64,000 bases of DNA, from positions 13,534,001 to 13,598,000 of the forward strand of contig JAIVEN010000023.1 in NCBI GenBank assembly GCA_026686845.1. The letters are read 5' to 3'. Within the stretch, counting starts at the first letter, position 1; every line of letters begins with the position of its first letter. Below the pieces are notes generated by a model, which was not told where the DNA came from, searched no databases, and saw only the letters and a list, made by a program, of their open reading frames with translations. A program made the translations under genes and the position numbers. The DNA is from Adenanthera pavonina (taxonomy: Eukaryota; Streptophyta; Magnoliopsida; Fabales; Fabaceae). Shown here piece by piece: positions 46,349 through 58,452 of this stretch.

Positions 46349-48829
46349 ATGGAGTGCATAGTCGAGCCCCAGATGTCTGCCCATGGAATTTCTCATCTAC
46401 ATGACGGCTCTCTTTCTGAAATAGGATGTGGCAATTACGGGTATTTTTTTTTTGGCCAAAATTTTCTCATGCATCAAGTGTTTTGGTTCCTTCTCGAGAA
46501 AATTGTTGGTAGAAACTAATTCAGGGGTTATGGGCGTTGGAATTTTAAGGTGTTCACACTATAGAAGGAGATGCAAGATAATAGCACCTTGTTGCAATGA
46601 AATATTCGATTGCAGACATTGCCATAATGAATCTAAGGTTCTTTCCCATCTCTATTTACTTTCCTTCTATATATGATGTTGAACGATGTCAGCTTAATTT
46701 TTATTTTATATTTTCTGAAAACAATTATAACTTTCTTCTCGATGGCCATTTGCAATTATCCTTTCCATTCTTTTTCAACAGAATTCGATTGAAGTGGAAC
46801 CTGTTGATCGCCATGACGTTCCTCGTCACGATTTAAAGAGAGTACGCAGCTCTTAACTCCGCCTCTGATTTTTTCCCCCTTCTTCATTGTAATTAACAGT
46901 CGATTTTTCTTGTGATAAATTATATATATTGATATACTCCTAATATTTTATATCGCCACGGTGAAAAGACAAGCTGAAACCTTTAAGCTTTCCTTTTCGG
47001 GTTTGTGCTATGCCGTATCTCGTTTTCGCCTTTAATGCATTATCTCTATTGATGGTCATTAAAGAATTAAATTGTTCAAATACAGAGACGCAATGGATAA
47101 GGTTTGCAATTTGGATATATTCTGTCCAGTTATTATTACTAATTCGATTCTGCTCAACTGGAAAAATTATATTCGATTCCGTTCAGTTACTGTTAACACT
47201 GAATATAAGAATAATGAATGCCAGGTTTTTTAATGTAAGGAAGAAAAGAAAAAGAATGCCAGCTTGTTTTTACTTTTCCCTAATGCTTTCCCGCCATTTT
47301 GCATTAACCATCACAAATCTTTAGTCCTTAAAGGAAAAAAAAAAAATTAGTACCTAGTCCCTGTTCAATTTGAAAAAGGAAGCACTGACTGGAATTAGTC
47401 TTTCTACCGTTATTTTCAGGTTATCTGTTCCTTGTGTGGCACAGAGCAAGATGTAAGTGCCTTCCATCTGAAATATATATCACCATGGAGACAGCCAATG
47501 CAAATTGTTTAACCCACTTTCTCTATATACATTTTCACCTTGCAGGTTCAACAAGTGTGCATTCAATGCGGTGTTTGCATGGGGGAGTACTTCTGCTCCA
47601 AGTGCAAGTTTTTTGATGATGATGTGAACTTCTTGCCTCCTTTTACTTCTGAAAATTTGGGTCTCCAAGTCTTTAATAACTATAGAGTTATTTTGTACTC
47701 CAGGTATCAAAGAATCAGTACCATTGCGATGAATGTGGTATCTGCAGGTCCAAGCTATGCCATGCCTTGATTCTTTACATTTATTTGTTTCATGCCTAAA
47801 GCTTCATCTCCAATTAATCAGTTGTATTCTTGACATTCTCTTCATATCTGCAGAACTGGAGGCGGGGAGAATTTTTTCCACTGCAACAAATGTGGTAAGC
47901 TTCTAAATACCTTGCAATTACTTCCCTTGAGAGATGAACCCTTTGTGTGACTTTTCAATATTCATGGACTTTATTTATCCATAGGATGTTGCTATTCAAC
48001 ATTGTTGAAGGACTCACACCGGTGCGTTGAAAAAGCAATGCATCATAATTGCCCAGTTTGCTTTGAGGTAACATTCGATTTTAGTACTTAGAGGGGCAGG
48101 GGCCCTAGTATCTTGAATAGACATATTCTTCTGTCTTGTATATCACATTATCCCCGTCATTTGATCCCCTGTTTTCTGATGTGCAGTTTCTTTTTGATAC
48201 CACAAAAGACATTACTGTACTGCCCTGTGGTCACTCTATCCATCTGGAATGTGTGAAGGAGATGGAGCAGCATTTCCAGTTAGTTCTTCAACTGAAAGGA
48301 TGCAATGTATCCTGTGATAAATTGTAGTATATATGTTTAAGCACTGTCTCTTCATTCTGACAAAAAATACTTGGCAGGTATTCTTGCCCTGTTTGCTCAA
48401 AATCTTTTTGTGATATGTCACGTGTGTGGGAGAGACTGGATCATGAGGTATCTTTATTGTCAGAATTGTATATCCTGATACAGTATTTCTGGAAAGAGCG
48501 CTACACATTCTAAAAGTTTGAAAATTTTCAGGTTGCATTAACACCTATGCCAGAAATATACCAAAATAAGATGGTAAGCATTAGTATTCTATATATTGTG
48601 TGTCTGTCTTTGTTTGGATGCAAGGGTGATTATCATCTAATATTCTGAATCTATCTGTGTTGGGCATGGCTAGGTTTGGATTCTGTGCAATGATTGTGGG
48701 GAAACATCGGAGGTGAGCTTTCACATTTTGGCGCACAAGTGTATTAAATGCAAATCCTACAACACCAGACAGACGCAAGGTGGGCCTGCTTCATCATGCT
48801 CAGCCAACATTGAAGAGGTGCTCACATGA
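46349..48829 (+). CDS. CHY/CTCHY zinc-finger and RING E3 ubiquitin ligase (RZPF34/CHYR1/MIEL1 family)
   Basis: Twelve exons: 46349-46440, 46550-46637, 46782-46841, 47420-47452, 47546-47623, 47704-47747, 47854-47894, 47985-48067, 48187-48278, 48378-48447, 48532-48573 and 48674-48829. All introns are GT-AG, phases agree, and the sum is 879 bases (292 codons plus TGA). Order: a short acidic N terminus; CHY zinc finger (32-117, containing HYRRRCKIIAPCCNEIFDCR); CTCHY finger (about 118-167); RING (about 168-210, from CPVCFE through LPCGHSIHLEC to CPVC); C-terminal zinc ribbon (about 245-275, CNDCG and CIKC). The family ubiquitinates proteins in nucleus and cytoplasm and acts in ABA, drought and defence signalling. 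ATG 46349 is chosen because the frame upstream of it has no other ATG. The N terminus is the least certain part; all zinc ligands I checked are present. Confidence 0.93.
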
Positions 48830-49462
48830 ATGATTAATTCTCAATCAGGATGCTCATTTGAAATACATTAGGGCTGTTATGTTTTACTATTACACCGGAA
48901 TAACATCAAAAGTAAGTAGACCCGTTATTTACGTTCTTATGTTAGTGATGACGGAGATATGATTTAGCTCTTGAAGAACCTGGACTAATGCTACGATCAG
49001 TAACTAAGCTTTCATGATCATGTTACTTGACCGTAAGAGGGGAGCAAACGTAGTAGCAAAAGCTTTTATTTTAATTATTATTTTCTTTTTAATTTGCTAC
49101 TTGAAAGATAAATTCTATCGACTTAATTTTTAAGAGAATTTCTTAATTAGGCAAACTCACAAGTCACTGAACACATGAACGAGGACTCATGACTTAAAAT
49201 CCTCATGTCCTCCTTCTAGTTTGTAAGATTTTTCACAATATTTATTATTTTAAAATTTTAATAAAGTATTAATTATTTATTTTACTATTTTATTCTTCAT
49301 TAATATTAAATATATCATTTAAAAGAGTATTTAAATTAATAATATTTTAGTAAAATATTATTAAAATTTACTATGTTTTAGATTATTTAATAATTTTCTT
49401 GGTATGTGAAAAATTCTAAAAAGATAGTTCTTAGTAGTATATCAATATACTATAATATATAT

Positions 49463-49749
49463 TCCCTCCGTTCCTTAATATAAGGAATAAGAGATAAAAT
49501 TACACAGATCAAAAAAAGTAATAAATTTGTCTGGAATATAAAGTAGTTTCTAAAAATATCCTCATTTAATGTTAATAACTCTTCCATCAAACAATTAATA
49601 CAAATAAATTATATTGAAAACATACCATCTTAATTAGGGGTATTTTTGAAAAAAGTCATTAAATACACCAGACAAATCTCATGTGTTCCTTATATTTTGG
49701 AACACGGAAACTCTCCCAATTGTCCCTTATATTAAAAAAGGGTGGGAGT
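49463..49749. mobile_element. Stowaway-like MITE
   Basis: Opens TTCCCTCCGTTCCTTAATAT and closes with the complement (cttatattaaaaaagggtgggagta). It is about 290 bp, AT-rich, non-coding and flanked by TA-rich sequence. Confidence 0.75.
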
Positions 49750-50093
49750 ACTACTCTAATAAGTCATGTTATTTGAAAATCATAACAAGTGCAACTCAGT
49801 CTTTATTGTGTGGAAGGCATTGAAAAATGTGTAGTCACATAAATATTTTGGCGAAAACCATTTAGACATGCGATCCTCTTTTCACTCGTTGTTATTGGGT
49901 TTGTGTAATATAGTCTGTTGGCCTTGTACAGGAATTATTCATGATGGGTTGGAGCAATGATACGGCTTTCTGAACCCATTGAGTAATTTGACAAAATTGA
50001 ATGATCATATGAAAAAGAAGAAAGACGAACGAAGAAAGCCAAGACGCTAATGAATATAATATAATAATATTTCATTTTGCAAATCTGAAATTA

Positions 50094-52250
50094 TCAATTT
50101 ATTACATCCTCAAAAGTATGAATAAACTGTGCGGGTGCACGAGCATGAGCACTGATATGAGGGAGAGAATGAGGGAAGGGGAACCGGTTGCCATTAATGA
50201 CGTGTTGGGCTTCTTGGAGAAAGAAATGGGTTTGATGGATTGTTAGTAAACCCGCATCACCCTCCCAATCCACCTGCATCCCAAAGTAAATATTATTATC
50301 ACCTACCTAGTGCAAATGTAACAGGTTCCATGCATGCATTGCGTGTACGTACGTGTAAGAGATGGATATTTAATTAGGCGCAAGAGATGAATGGAGTTGG
50401 ATTCCACGTGTTTACCATTATATCACGGCCTCTGTTGCGTTGCTAGGCTTATATAACTCTTGTTTAGGTCCCCTAACTTGGAAGCCACTTTCACTTTGCG
50501 ACTAGACAAATCAATGTGTAGGTGACTGAATTATTCCATTCTGGTTTCAGGTCACCCAATCGTGAAGGCCCCTTCGCGCTCCCTTCTATGTAACTGAACT
50601 CTATTCCATCGTTTACACAAACATATATGTATTTAGAAACATTCAGGCATGCATAAATTATATATATATATATATAATATGATTGTTACTAATATCAGTA
50701 AACATGGAATTAACGTCTTCCCTTGACGCTTCATGCTTGCGGACAAAAGATTACAACTTGGAAACAGATTTAGTAAATATTATTTCAGGTGTCAGAGATT
50801 ATGAATTCTCAGATATAGATGGTGGTGCGACAGATTTTGTATGGTGGAAGGGTTTTCATGGATAGATTTCCAAGGGACATGCATGATAAAGTTGGTGTGG
50901 ATTTGGTCGGAATAAACGGTCGGAGGGATGCTTTCTTGGAAGAATTTAATTTCAAGTGTGTCGAACTTTATCTTCTTTTTTAAATATTTATTCTCAACGT
51001 TTTTCCATTTTTACGGTCGAAGGTGTGAATCTGGTATTCATCAAGATCAATGAAATGGTCTGACGGGGCTGTCTTGTCCGTTTTCTGTTATCGACAAGAA
51101 GCTAAAACATCATGTGCTCAAGATTAATTAAGGAGATTATGGTGACTAGGTAAATTTAATAGGAAGTAGGAGATTATGTTCCCTTTTGATTAATTTGAAC
51201 AAAAGAGAAAAGTGAATAATAGGAAAAAGAAGAAGAAGCAAAGGATACTCGTTTAATGGATTAATTATTCCTCATTTGCACCGAAACGGTTGTATAACAA
51301 CATGAGAATATACTCAACAATTTTTTTTTACAACATGATTTTTTCTTTTGGCTCAAGTTACAACAGTAGTTGTTATTTATGCATTGGTAGCCCCGGGTCG
51401 CCGGCTCCCCGGGTCATCAGCTCATCTCGCCAACCCAGTTTGACATATGCCCAGTTTTTTGTTTTTGTTGTTTTGTCTTTTAATTTTTGTGGGGATTGGC
51501 GAGGGGGGCGAATTATTTACATCAATACAACAATTAACGAAAATATTTACCTTCCTTCAGAGCTGTCACTGTTTATCTATGGTGATACTGGCTTTTTCCC
51601 ATCGATTTGGTAAAAGTTATACAAATGTTGTAGAAATAGAACAGAACGACATAAAGTTATACAGGCTATTTTGACAAAATATTTGACGTCGGCTATTTTT
51701 GACTAATCTGTATGTTAGCTGAATCAAGATTCAATTAAGAGAAGTCTCTTTTGCCATGATTTTATTGTATCTTTTTTATCCACAAGATTTAAAACTTGAA
51801 ACATTATTCAAAGAGTGTTGAGTTGCTTTACACCCAACTAATAACCATAGTTTGTGGTAACATACGGCAATTTTTGTCTCTGCATTTTTGTTGGTTAGCC
51901 GTGGAAATGGTCATTAATCTAAAAGAAGCAAGGGTTAAAAGTTGGCTTCAGTTTTGATTATATGAAAAAAAAAAATTAATAACTAAACACTATTAAAGTA
52001 AAACAAAGCTGTCTGTGGTGATGAATAATCATATAATATTTTGATTACTATCTGCCTTCTAAATAATCTTATGCTGTGTCCACATCCACATTCGGTCAAA
52101 GTTTGCTTGTGTTTGCAACTATATATATTCAATTAATTTACTGCGCATTACCTAGCCATGCAGTATCTGGGGTCTGAAAAAGTATAAATTTGAACATTTG
52201 GAGCTGGTCATGAGACAGGATTAAACAATTAAGACAAAAAAATAAGAGTT
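50094..52250. repeat. Segmental duplication, truncated copy of the carbonic anhydrase locus
   Basis: Segments align in the same order and direction with the locus at 57787-59765. Matching pieces are 50160-50740 with 57787-58452, 50740-51060 with 58500-58760, 51375-51430 with 59195-59250, and 51890-52215 with 59385-59765. The copy covers exons 1-3 of the gene plus about 1.3 kb of its upstream flank, but not exons 4-7. Many indels show it is not recent. Confidence 0.85.
50160..50734 (-). pseudogene. Alpha carbonic anhydrase pseudogene (exons 1-3 only)
   Basis: Exon 1 remnant starts at ATG 50734 and keeps the signal-peptide core PCLLILVTIIL found in the intact copy, then runs into a (TA)n tract. 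The exon 2 remnant (about 50600-50405) has lost about 20 bases relative to the intact gene and has other small indels that break the frame. The exon 3 remnant (about 50276-50165) carries VDWEGDAG and THFFLQEA, but an 18-base in-frame deletion removes the segment with two of the three zinc-binding histidines. Exons 4-7 are absent. It cannot encode an active enzyme. A transcript from it would be antisense-free and colinear with the intact gene. Confidence 0.85.
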
Positions 52251-53004
52251 GAAATTAGGATAATTTAATTTAAGGTTTTGGGCTTCAATTTTCTAGTAGT
52301 ATTGGAATTAGAATATTATTTTTTATTATTTTTTTTAGTATTTTCATTTTTATTTTTAGACCATTGTATAATTAGTTATCCCTTTAGGATTTATGAAATT
52401 TATTAGGATTATTTGAGTCACAAGTATTTCTAGTTATATTAAAATATCTATTTACCTATTTATGGACCTATTTTATATATACAGTTTAGATATTGAGTTC
52501 TTTCGATTTCTTTCATATAGTGAATTTTACTAATTCTTTGTGTTTTTATTGAATATAATCTTTGACTTATCAAGAAAATTGATATTTCTCTCTTATGATG
52601 TTATCCTTTGAAATTTTTAAAATTCTCATATTCTATTAGATTTAAGAGTTTTAATCAATATTTTTTTTAGGTTCTTACTTCCATTTTACAAATAACTCGA
52701 CTTTTTAGATTTCTAAGACATTGATTTAGAGGTTTACATCACATTGTTTTAGCAAAAAATTAATTTTGGAGAAGTTTTATTTGTGCAAGATTAAATCGAG
52801 GAAAGGTAATCTTTTTAAAACTGAACTATTCTCTCACCAATGCTATGCTGGAACATGTATGCCTCGGTCAAAACTATAATTTAAAATTAAAACTATTGAG
52901 ACACCTTTAATTTTTTTTTTTTACTGCGTATACAGACCTTGTCAAATGAACCCCTTTTTCTTTTGGTCAAATACCTTACTTGAGTCATGGTACGCTGAGG
53001 CTAA

Positions 53005-53392
53005 GGGCTCGTTTGGTACTGAAAAGTGGGAGAAAAAAATTAAACTTTCTAGAAAATGAATTAATTGATATTATTTGATTTAAGAAAAATTTAGAGATTT
53101 TTGGGAAGTTGAATTTAACTTGGAAGTAGAATTTTCCGAGCAAAATTTAAAGAAGTTCTACTTTTTAAACATTTTATTATATTTTTCTAAAAGAATTCTT
53201 AATTCCTAATTAATTTTTTAATAGATAAGATATTTATATCTTTAAAATTAAAATATTATATATTTATTTAAAAAGTCACTTAAACTTCTTAGAAAATAGA
53301 AAATAAAATAAGTAAATTATATATAAACTTTTCAAAAAGTTAAGTATACTTTTTGAAAAGCTATTTTCTTGAAATTATACCAAATGAGCTCT
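53005..53392. mobile_element. Tourist-like (PIF/Harbinger) MITE
   Basis: The ends GGGCTCGTTTGGTAC and ATACCAAATGAGCTC are inverted complements with a few mismatches, flanked by TAA/TTA. The core is AT-rich and non-coding. It lies in the gap between the two carbonic anhydrase copies. Confidence 0.7.
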
Positions 53393-53429
53393 TAATATGA
53401 TTTTTTTAGCCAACAATTTTTTTTAGCCA

Positions 53430-53570
53430 ACAGTATGACTTTTGGAACCCATTAAGCAATTTGACGAAAAGGAACTCACCAGAAAATTGACAAATTAAAG
53501 GGAAATCAGCTAAAAGTAGCCAAGACGTTAGAAAATAATATTTTCATTTTTACCAATCGGCGTGGGTATG
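53430..53570. repeat. Third, degenerate fragment of the carbonic anhydrase locus 3' flank
   Basis: Text 'gaacccattaagcaatttgacgaaaa' and 'agccaagacgtta' matches 49969-50050 ('gaacccattgagtaatttgacaaaa', 'agccaagacgctaa') with similar spacing. This suggests a further partial copy of the duplicated unit, just left of the solo LTR. Confidence 0.55.
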
Positions 53571-53668
53571 TATTCTGAAATATGAAAAGACGATGCATTG
53601 GGAAATCCATTTATGTATAAGGCTGAAGGCCTGAAGCGTAGGATTGGGTTTATGCCTGAATGCATAAT

Positions 53669-53673
53669 ATTAC
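53669..53673 (+). repeat. Target-site duplication ATTAC (left) of the solo LTR
   Basis: Exact match to 55143-55147. Confidence 0.88.
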
Positions 53674-55142
53674 TGATGTGTCCATTATATATATATAAAA
53701 TATTTATATTTAAGTTTTAAATTATATTTAAATATATTTATATTAATATATTTTAGTATGATTTTACATATTTTTGTATTTTATGACGTTGTAAGTTCAG
53801 TTGGAAGCATTCGGAGTAAAAACGTTACAAATTGTTCATGCTAAAAAGTTGTGACACCTTTCGGTATTTTGATCATAACTCTGACATATGAGCTCCGATT
53901 GAGGTGATTTAAGATTCATTGGAAAGATAAGACAAAGATATACAACTTTCATATTTTGAGTCTTCTCAAATTCCAACGTTATCATAGTGAAAATCGAACT
54001 CAAAATGTCAACACGAGCTGATAACGTTATGAAGCTGAAAGTTGTCCGTACAAACAGTAACAACCCGGCGCCGGGTCAAGTCCGTACAGCGCCGGGTCAA
54101 CTCGGTTTTTCACGTTTTTCAGCAATTTAAAGCACCCGGTGCCGGGTCATGCAACAGGGGTCTGTAAAAACACGTTTTTTTACGTGTTTTCATGATATTT
54201 TGGGTTTTTTTGGGCTTTTAAAATTTTTCTATATAAAGATACATGATAGGAACACAACGGGAAATTCAGAAACGCACTCAAAAGTTAGAGAATACGATTC
54301 TAAACGCATCTGGGAGCAACTAGGGTCATCTTATAGAGAAAGAGCAAGGAGATTTGGGGAGTATTAGTGCTAGATTCATTCTTCTCTAATATAACTCTAT
54401 TTTCTTATTATTTTCACTATGATTTGGGATTTTAGTTGTGATTTAATTTCTATTTCTATGAGTAGCTAAATTTTCCAGTCGGGGGTAGGGATGTAGCCTG
54501 ACTGGGATTGATTGAATTTGTTTCTCTAGTTAAGACTCTTTGATTTATTCTTCAAGTTATATTTAATTTATCTTTTTATTATATTTATCTCTTTTGTTCA
54601 TTCATGTGGATTTTATGCCTGATCACCATATAATCTAATTAATGGGTAAACTTGATGGACTGAGAGGTGAAGAGTAAACCTAGATTTAGAGAGATAAACA
54701 TGAATAACTAATCTAGAGATAGAATTAGGAATTCATGGTGATATATGTTGTAGTTTTCAAGATTTAATTCGAAAATTTAGTTGCGCGAGAGCGAATTGAA
54801 TCCTAATTAAATAAGGACAAATTGACTGAGAGGTAATTAGTACGCTTTAGAAACAACATTCACTATAATTATATAGAGTCTAACTAAGAAATAAAATTTA
54901 GTAATCTCATAAGGTGAATCCTGATCCCCTGATGCTTTTAGAACTGAATCAAACTCAAATTTCATTTTGTTTTCTATTTATTTCTTTTTAATTTGAATTA
55001 TCAATTTGATTATCAATTAATTTTTGGGATTAAAAGTTTGGACTATAAATTTACTACCTCCATTGGGTTCGACCTCTGGAATACTCTGGAGATATTTTTA
55101 TTACTGCGATCGACCTTGTATACTTGCAGGATTTCCCGATCA
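53674..55142. mobile_element. Solo LTR of an Athila-like Ty3 retrotransposon (1469 bp)
   Basis: Begins TGATGTGTCC and ends cccgatCA, with a perfect 5-bp duplication ATTAC on both sides. The right part carries the conserved text gggttcgacctctggaat and attactgcgatcgacc typical of Athila/Tat LTR 3' ends. No internal region or second LTR is present, so it is the product of recombination between two LTRs. Near 54063-54150 it holds three GC-rich palindromic motifs of the form acccggcgccgggtc, in strong contrast to the AT-rich surroundings. Confidence 0.9.
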
Positions 55143-55147
55143 ATTAC
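55143..55147 (+). repeat. Target-site duplication ATTAC (right) of the solo LTR
   Basis: Exact match to 53669-53673. Confidence 0.88.
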
Positions 55148-55149
55148 AA

Positions 55150-56160
55150 ATTAAGAAATAGTGTATCCTCCCAAAATTTTAATTTAATGGATGCCGCTGA
55201 AAGGACCAAATTAATAAATAGTCAGATATTCTCGATACCCTAAAATCTTTCTTCTGATCTGGATGAAAGATTATAAAGTGACAGGAATAAATTTTTTGTC
55301 ATAATCGTTATTATTCACTTGTAATTATTATTTGATCATGTTTATATCTTTTATTATTTTTAATAATAAGAATACAAATATTTTTCTTTACAAGAATACA
55401 AATATTATTTATCATCCAATCGATTCATTTGCTTTTTTTTTTTTCGATCCCAGTCTGAGGGATAGTAGGGAGTATCTGACGTTATATATTATACACACAC
55501 ACACTGAGCACAAGCATGGTCGACTAGACTTGTGTTGCCATATGCTTCTAACTTTGATAACATCATCACTTCAATTATTTACGTGGTTTTTTATTTGCCG
55601 GAACAATTATGAATTTTAAATTAATTATTATATATAGAAGGTTCTAGCAGCGATGCAAATTATTAATTAAGGAGAAAAGCCACGTATGACAAAACAAGCA
55701 CATCGACGGCCTCACTTATTCCGCTATAATATTAATTTGGCTCCTGGCAGTGTGCACTTCTTTTGTGAATTACAAAATTTTGAATTCAATAGTATGAGAA
55801 GATATATGTTGCTCTGCGAGTACAAGTTACTTTGCTGCCTTAACTATAAGAAAATCTATATTCACATATCTATAAAATATTCCAAGTTTCACTATTTATA
55901 AAATTATATATGAATAATGCGGATCATTTTTCATATCTTATGCAATACAAAGAAATGTACGTATCTAATTTGATTTAATTGAATTTTTGAGTTAATACAA
56001 TTAAAAAAATATTAGACAACTTTTTTTCTCTTTGGATGTGTAAATCTGAGAGTGAGAGGAAAATGAAAACTAATAATAATAGGGAAAGAAAAAGTATCAG
56101 AGTAGCAGACAAAGCTGAAAGGGCAGGAAATGATTATGTAATTCAGTGTGTGAACTTTAT
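55150..56160. other. Gene-free AT-rich spacer
   Basis: No gene, RNA or defined element was recognised. ORFs of 71-95 codons here show no domain I can name. Confidence 0.5.
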
Positions 56161-56164
56161 ACTC

Positions 56165-56430
56165 ACTCCCGTAATATATATAGGACATTTTACCCTGATT
56201 CTAAATATATGATTATTTACAATATATGAGATAGTATTTAGTATATATTTTTAAAAAATATTTCCATTTAATGTATTCAAGAATAAAGATAAAGAAATTA
56301 AATGAGAATAGTTTTAAAAAAATATTTAGATTTTTAGAGAAATCGAGATAATTAATTAACTTTAATTTCTATTATTAATCCGTCTGATTCGATTAAAAAT
56401 GTCTTATATATTAAGAACTAGAGAGAGTAA
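56165..56430. mobile_element. Stowaway-like MITE, left member of a head-to-head pair
   Basis: Starts ACTCCCGTAATATATATAGG and ends aagaactagagagagta. It is closely related to 34541-34812, in the same orientation. Confidence 0.75.
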
Positions 56431-56431
56431 T

Positions 56432-56695
56432 ACTCCCTTTGATCCTTAATATAAGACCATTTCAAATCGAATCACGCGGATTAAGAATTGGAATTAAAAC
56501 TAATTAACTTCCTTAATTTCTCCAAAAATCCCAATATTTTTTCAAAACTACTTTTATTTAATCTCTTTCTTTTTCTTTTTGAATACATTAAATATAGGCA
56601 TTTTTTGAAAATGTATAATAAATAATATCTCATATATTATAAAGGGTCTTATATTTAGGAACAGGACAAAAGATCTTATATAACCAGAAGGAGTA
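56432..56695. mobile_element. Stowaway-like MITE, right member, inverted
   Basis: Starts actccctttgatccttaata and ends ataaccagaaggagta. Its interior is the reverse complement of the neighbouring element (acctcat/atgaggt type text, cttttatttaatctctttc, gaatacattaaata). The two abut at about 56431, forming a palindrome of about 530 bases located about 150 bases 3' of the carbonic anhydrase stop codon. Confidence 0.75.
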
Positions 56696-56841
56696 GTTTT
56701 TAATGTGTAAAGAATGGAAATAAAGAACAAGTAAATGTGTATTAAAGCGAACAATTTTACAGCTAAGTTTCTTATTGCTTCGAAATGGAAAACACAACAC
56801 ACGAATCGATGTACAAGAATAAAAGGGAATACAGGAGATTA

Positions 56842-58452
56842 TTAATGAGGTTTATTATTGTAGGCGTTTGGGACATAAAGTTGAATCTCTCTATTATTAA
56901 GGGGCTGCAACGGCCTTGCGTTCCTCTTCGCATACTGTGACAATGTATTCAAGAAATAATGATCAGTTATGATTAAAGTGTCAAATTAGTCAATAATTTA
57001 ACTGAATGATACACATTCTTAAAAATTTCGTTAAACACACACACAGACACACTTACATATTCGACAGAATTAACTAGCAGATTCACTTGCTCCCTTGATA
57101 CAGTGCTAATCTGATGAGATAATTTCAAGAGATGGGATTAATTAAGAGAGATCATAGCAATCAACGATATAATGAGAAGGATGGATAATAGGAAGGGTAT
57201 TTTGTGTAATTGATAGTATATATTATAAATATATATACCTTCTTATATATGGTCCAAACGACACCTTCGGTGCATGGAGGAGCGGTAAGTGATCCAATGT
57301 ATCTATAATGCATGTGGCCACCCTGTTTTATCTCTGAGGGATCTATCACGCCTAAGCTCTTTTCTTCCCCTTCTTCTCCAATCTCCTTGATATATTTTTC
57401 CAACTAAAATTTATTTGCATTCAACATGTAAGCTATAGTGAGTGTGGTTTTTCAAATTATTGATTTACGTACGTGCCACCACCCATCTGTATGTTTCATA
57501 AACTGCCAACTAAATCTACCATATATGTATTTTCATAGTTTTATTTGATACCTATGTATTTTGATTTTAGAAATGGCATATATACCTTGGAGAGAAAAGG
57601 ATCGGGACGACCAAACTTGTAGAGAACAGTAACCACAGCGGTCTTGTTTGTCCCGTCGTTCTGTGTGATTTGATGTACCATGTGCAGCTCCAAGTCATAC
57701 CTTATAAATTGGGAGATCGATTGAAAATTAATTAGTGACAAAAATTAAACAAAAAGTTATGTGGGATTACAGAGAAAGAGAAGGACCTCTTGCCGTTGAT
57801 GAAGTGTTCGGAAGGCCAGTGCCAATGGGCTTGTTGGAGAAAGAAATGAGTTTCATTGATTGTAATTGAACCCGCATCGCCCTGCCAATTCACCTGCATC
57901 ACAATGCATGTAATTAATATACGTAGATGGATATTAATTAATATCTGGAAGAGGTGGTACTAGAGACGTGAAAAAAGCAAGTGATGTGTTTACCGTTATA
58001 TCGCGGCCTCTGTTGGCAATAGAAGCATTGCTAGGCTTATAGCTCTTGTTTAGGTCCCCCAACTTGGAAACCACTTTCACTTTGCGACTTAACAGATCAA
58101 TAGGTGACTGAATTTTTCCCTTCTTACAGGCTGCCCATTCTGGTTTCAGATCACCCCATCGTGAAGGCCCCTTCGCGCTTCCTTCTATGTAGCTGAACTC
58201 TATTCCATCGTTTCCACAAATACATACATATGTTTGTTTAGAAACATTTTGGTGTTAAAAAGGTAATTGAAGCTTCCAGTATAATTAACCACAAAATGTT
58301 AGTTGGAGGGAGAGTATAGGAAGAATTATCTGCATTATATATATATATATATATTACCGACCTTCAGCTTTGGTTGATGCTAAGTACTGTAATATGATCG
58401 TTACTAATATCAGCAAACATGGAAATGGAATAGTGCTCCTTCGATGCCACAT
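56842..58452 (-). CDS. Secreted alpha carbonic anhydrase (plant ACA family)
   Basis: Seven exons on the minus strand: 58452-58362, 58199-57994, 57893-57787, 57700-57586, 57403-57239, 57110-57057 and 56934-56842. Phases agree and the sum is 831 bases (276 residues plus TAA), a normal length. Residues 1-29 form a signal peptide (core PCLLILVTIILQYLAS), so the enzyme should be secreted or enter the ER route. The zinc ligands are H122 and H124 (AHWHWPSEH) and H141 (LELHMVH). Conserved C55 and C217 (PPCTEG) can form the disulfide, and T218 matches the catalytic threonine. It would interconvert CO2 and bicarbonate in the apoplast or plastid. The residue aligning with proton-shuttle His64 is Arg96 (NRGRD). 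The exon 1/2 junction is the least certain; the others fit consensus well. ACA5/7 and nectarin-3-like proteins are the nearest relatives I can name. Confidence 0.93.
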
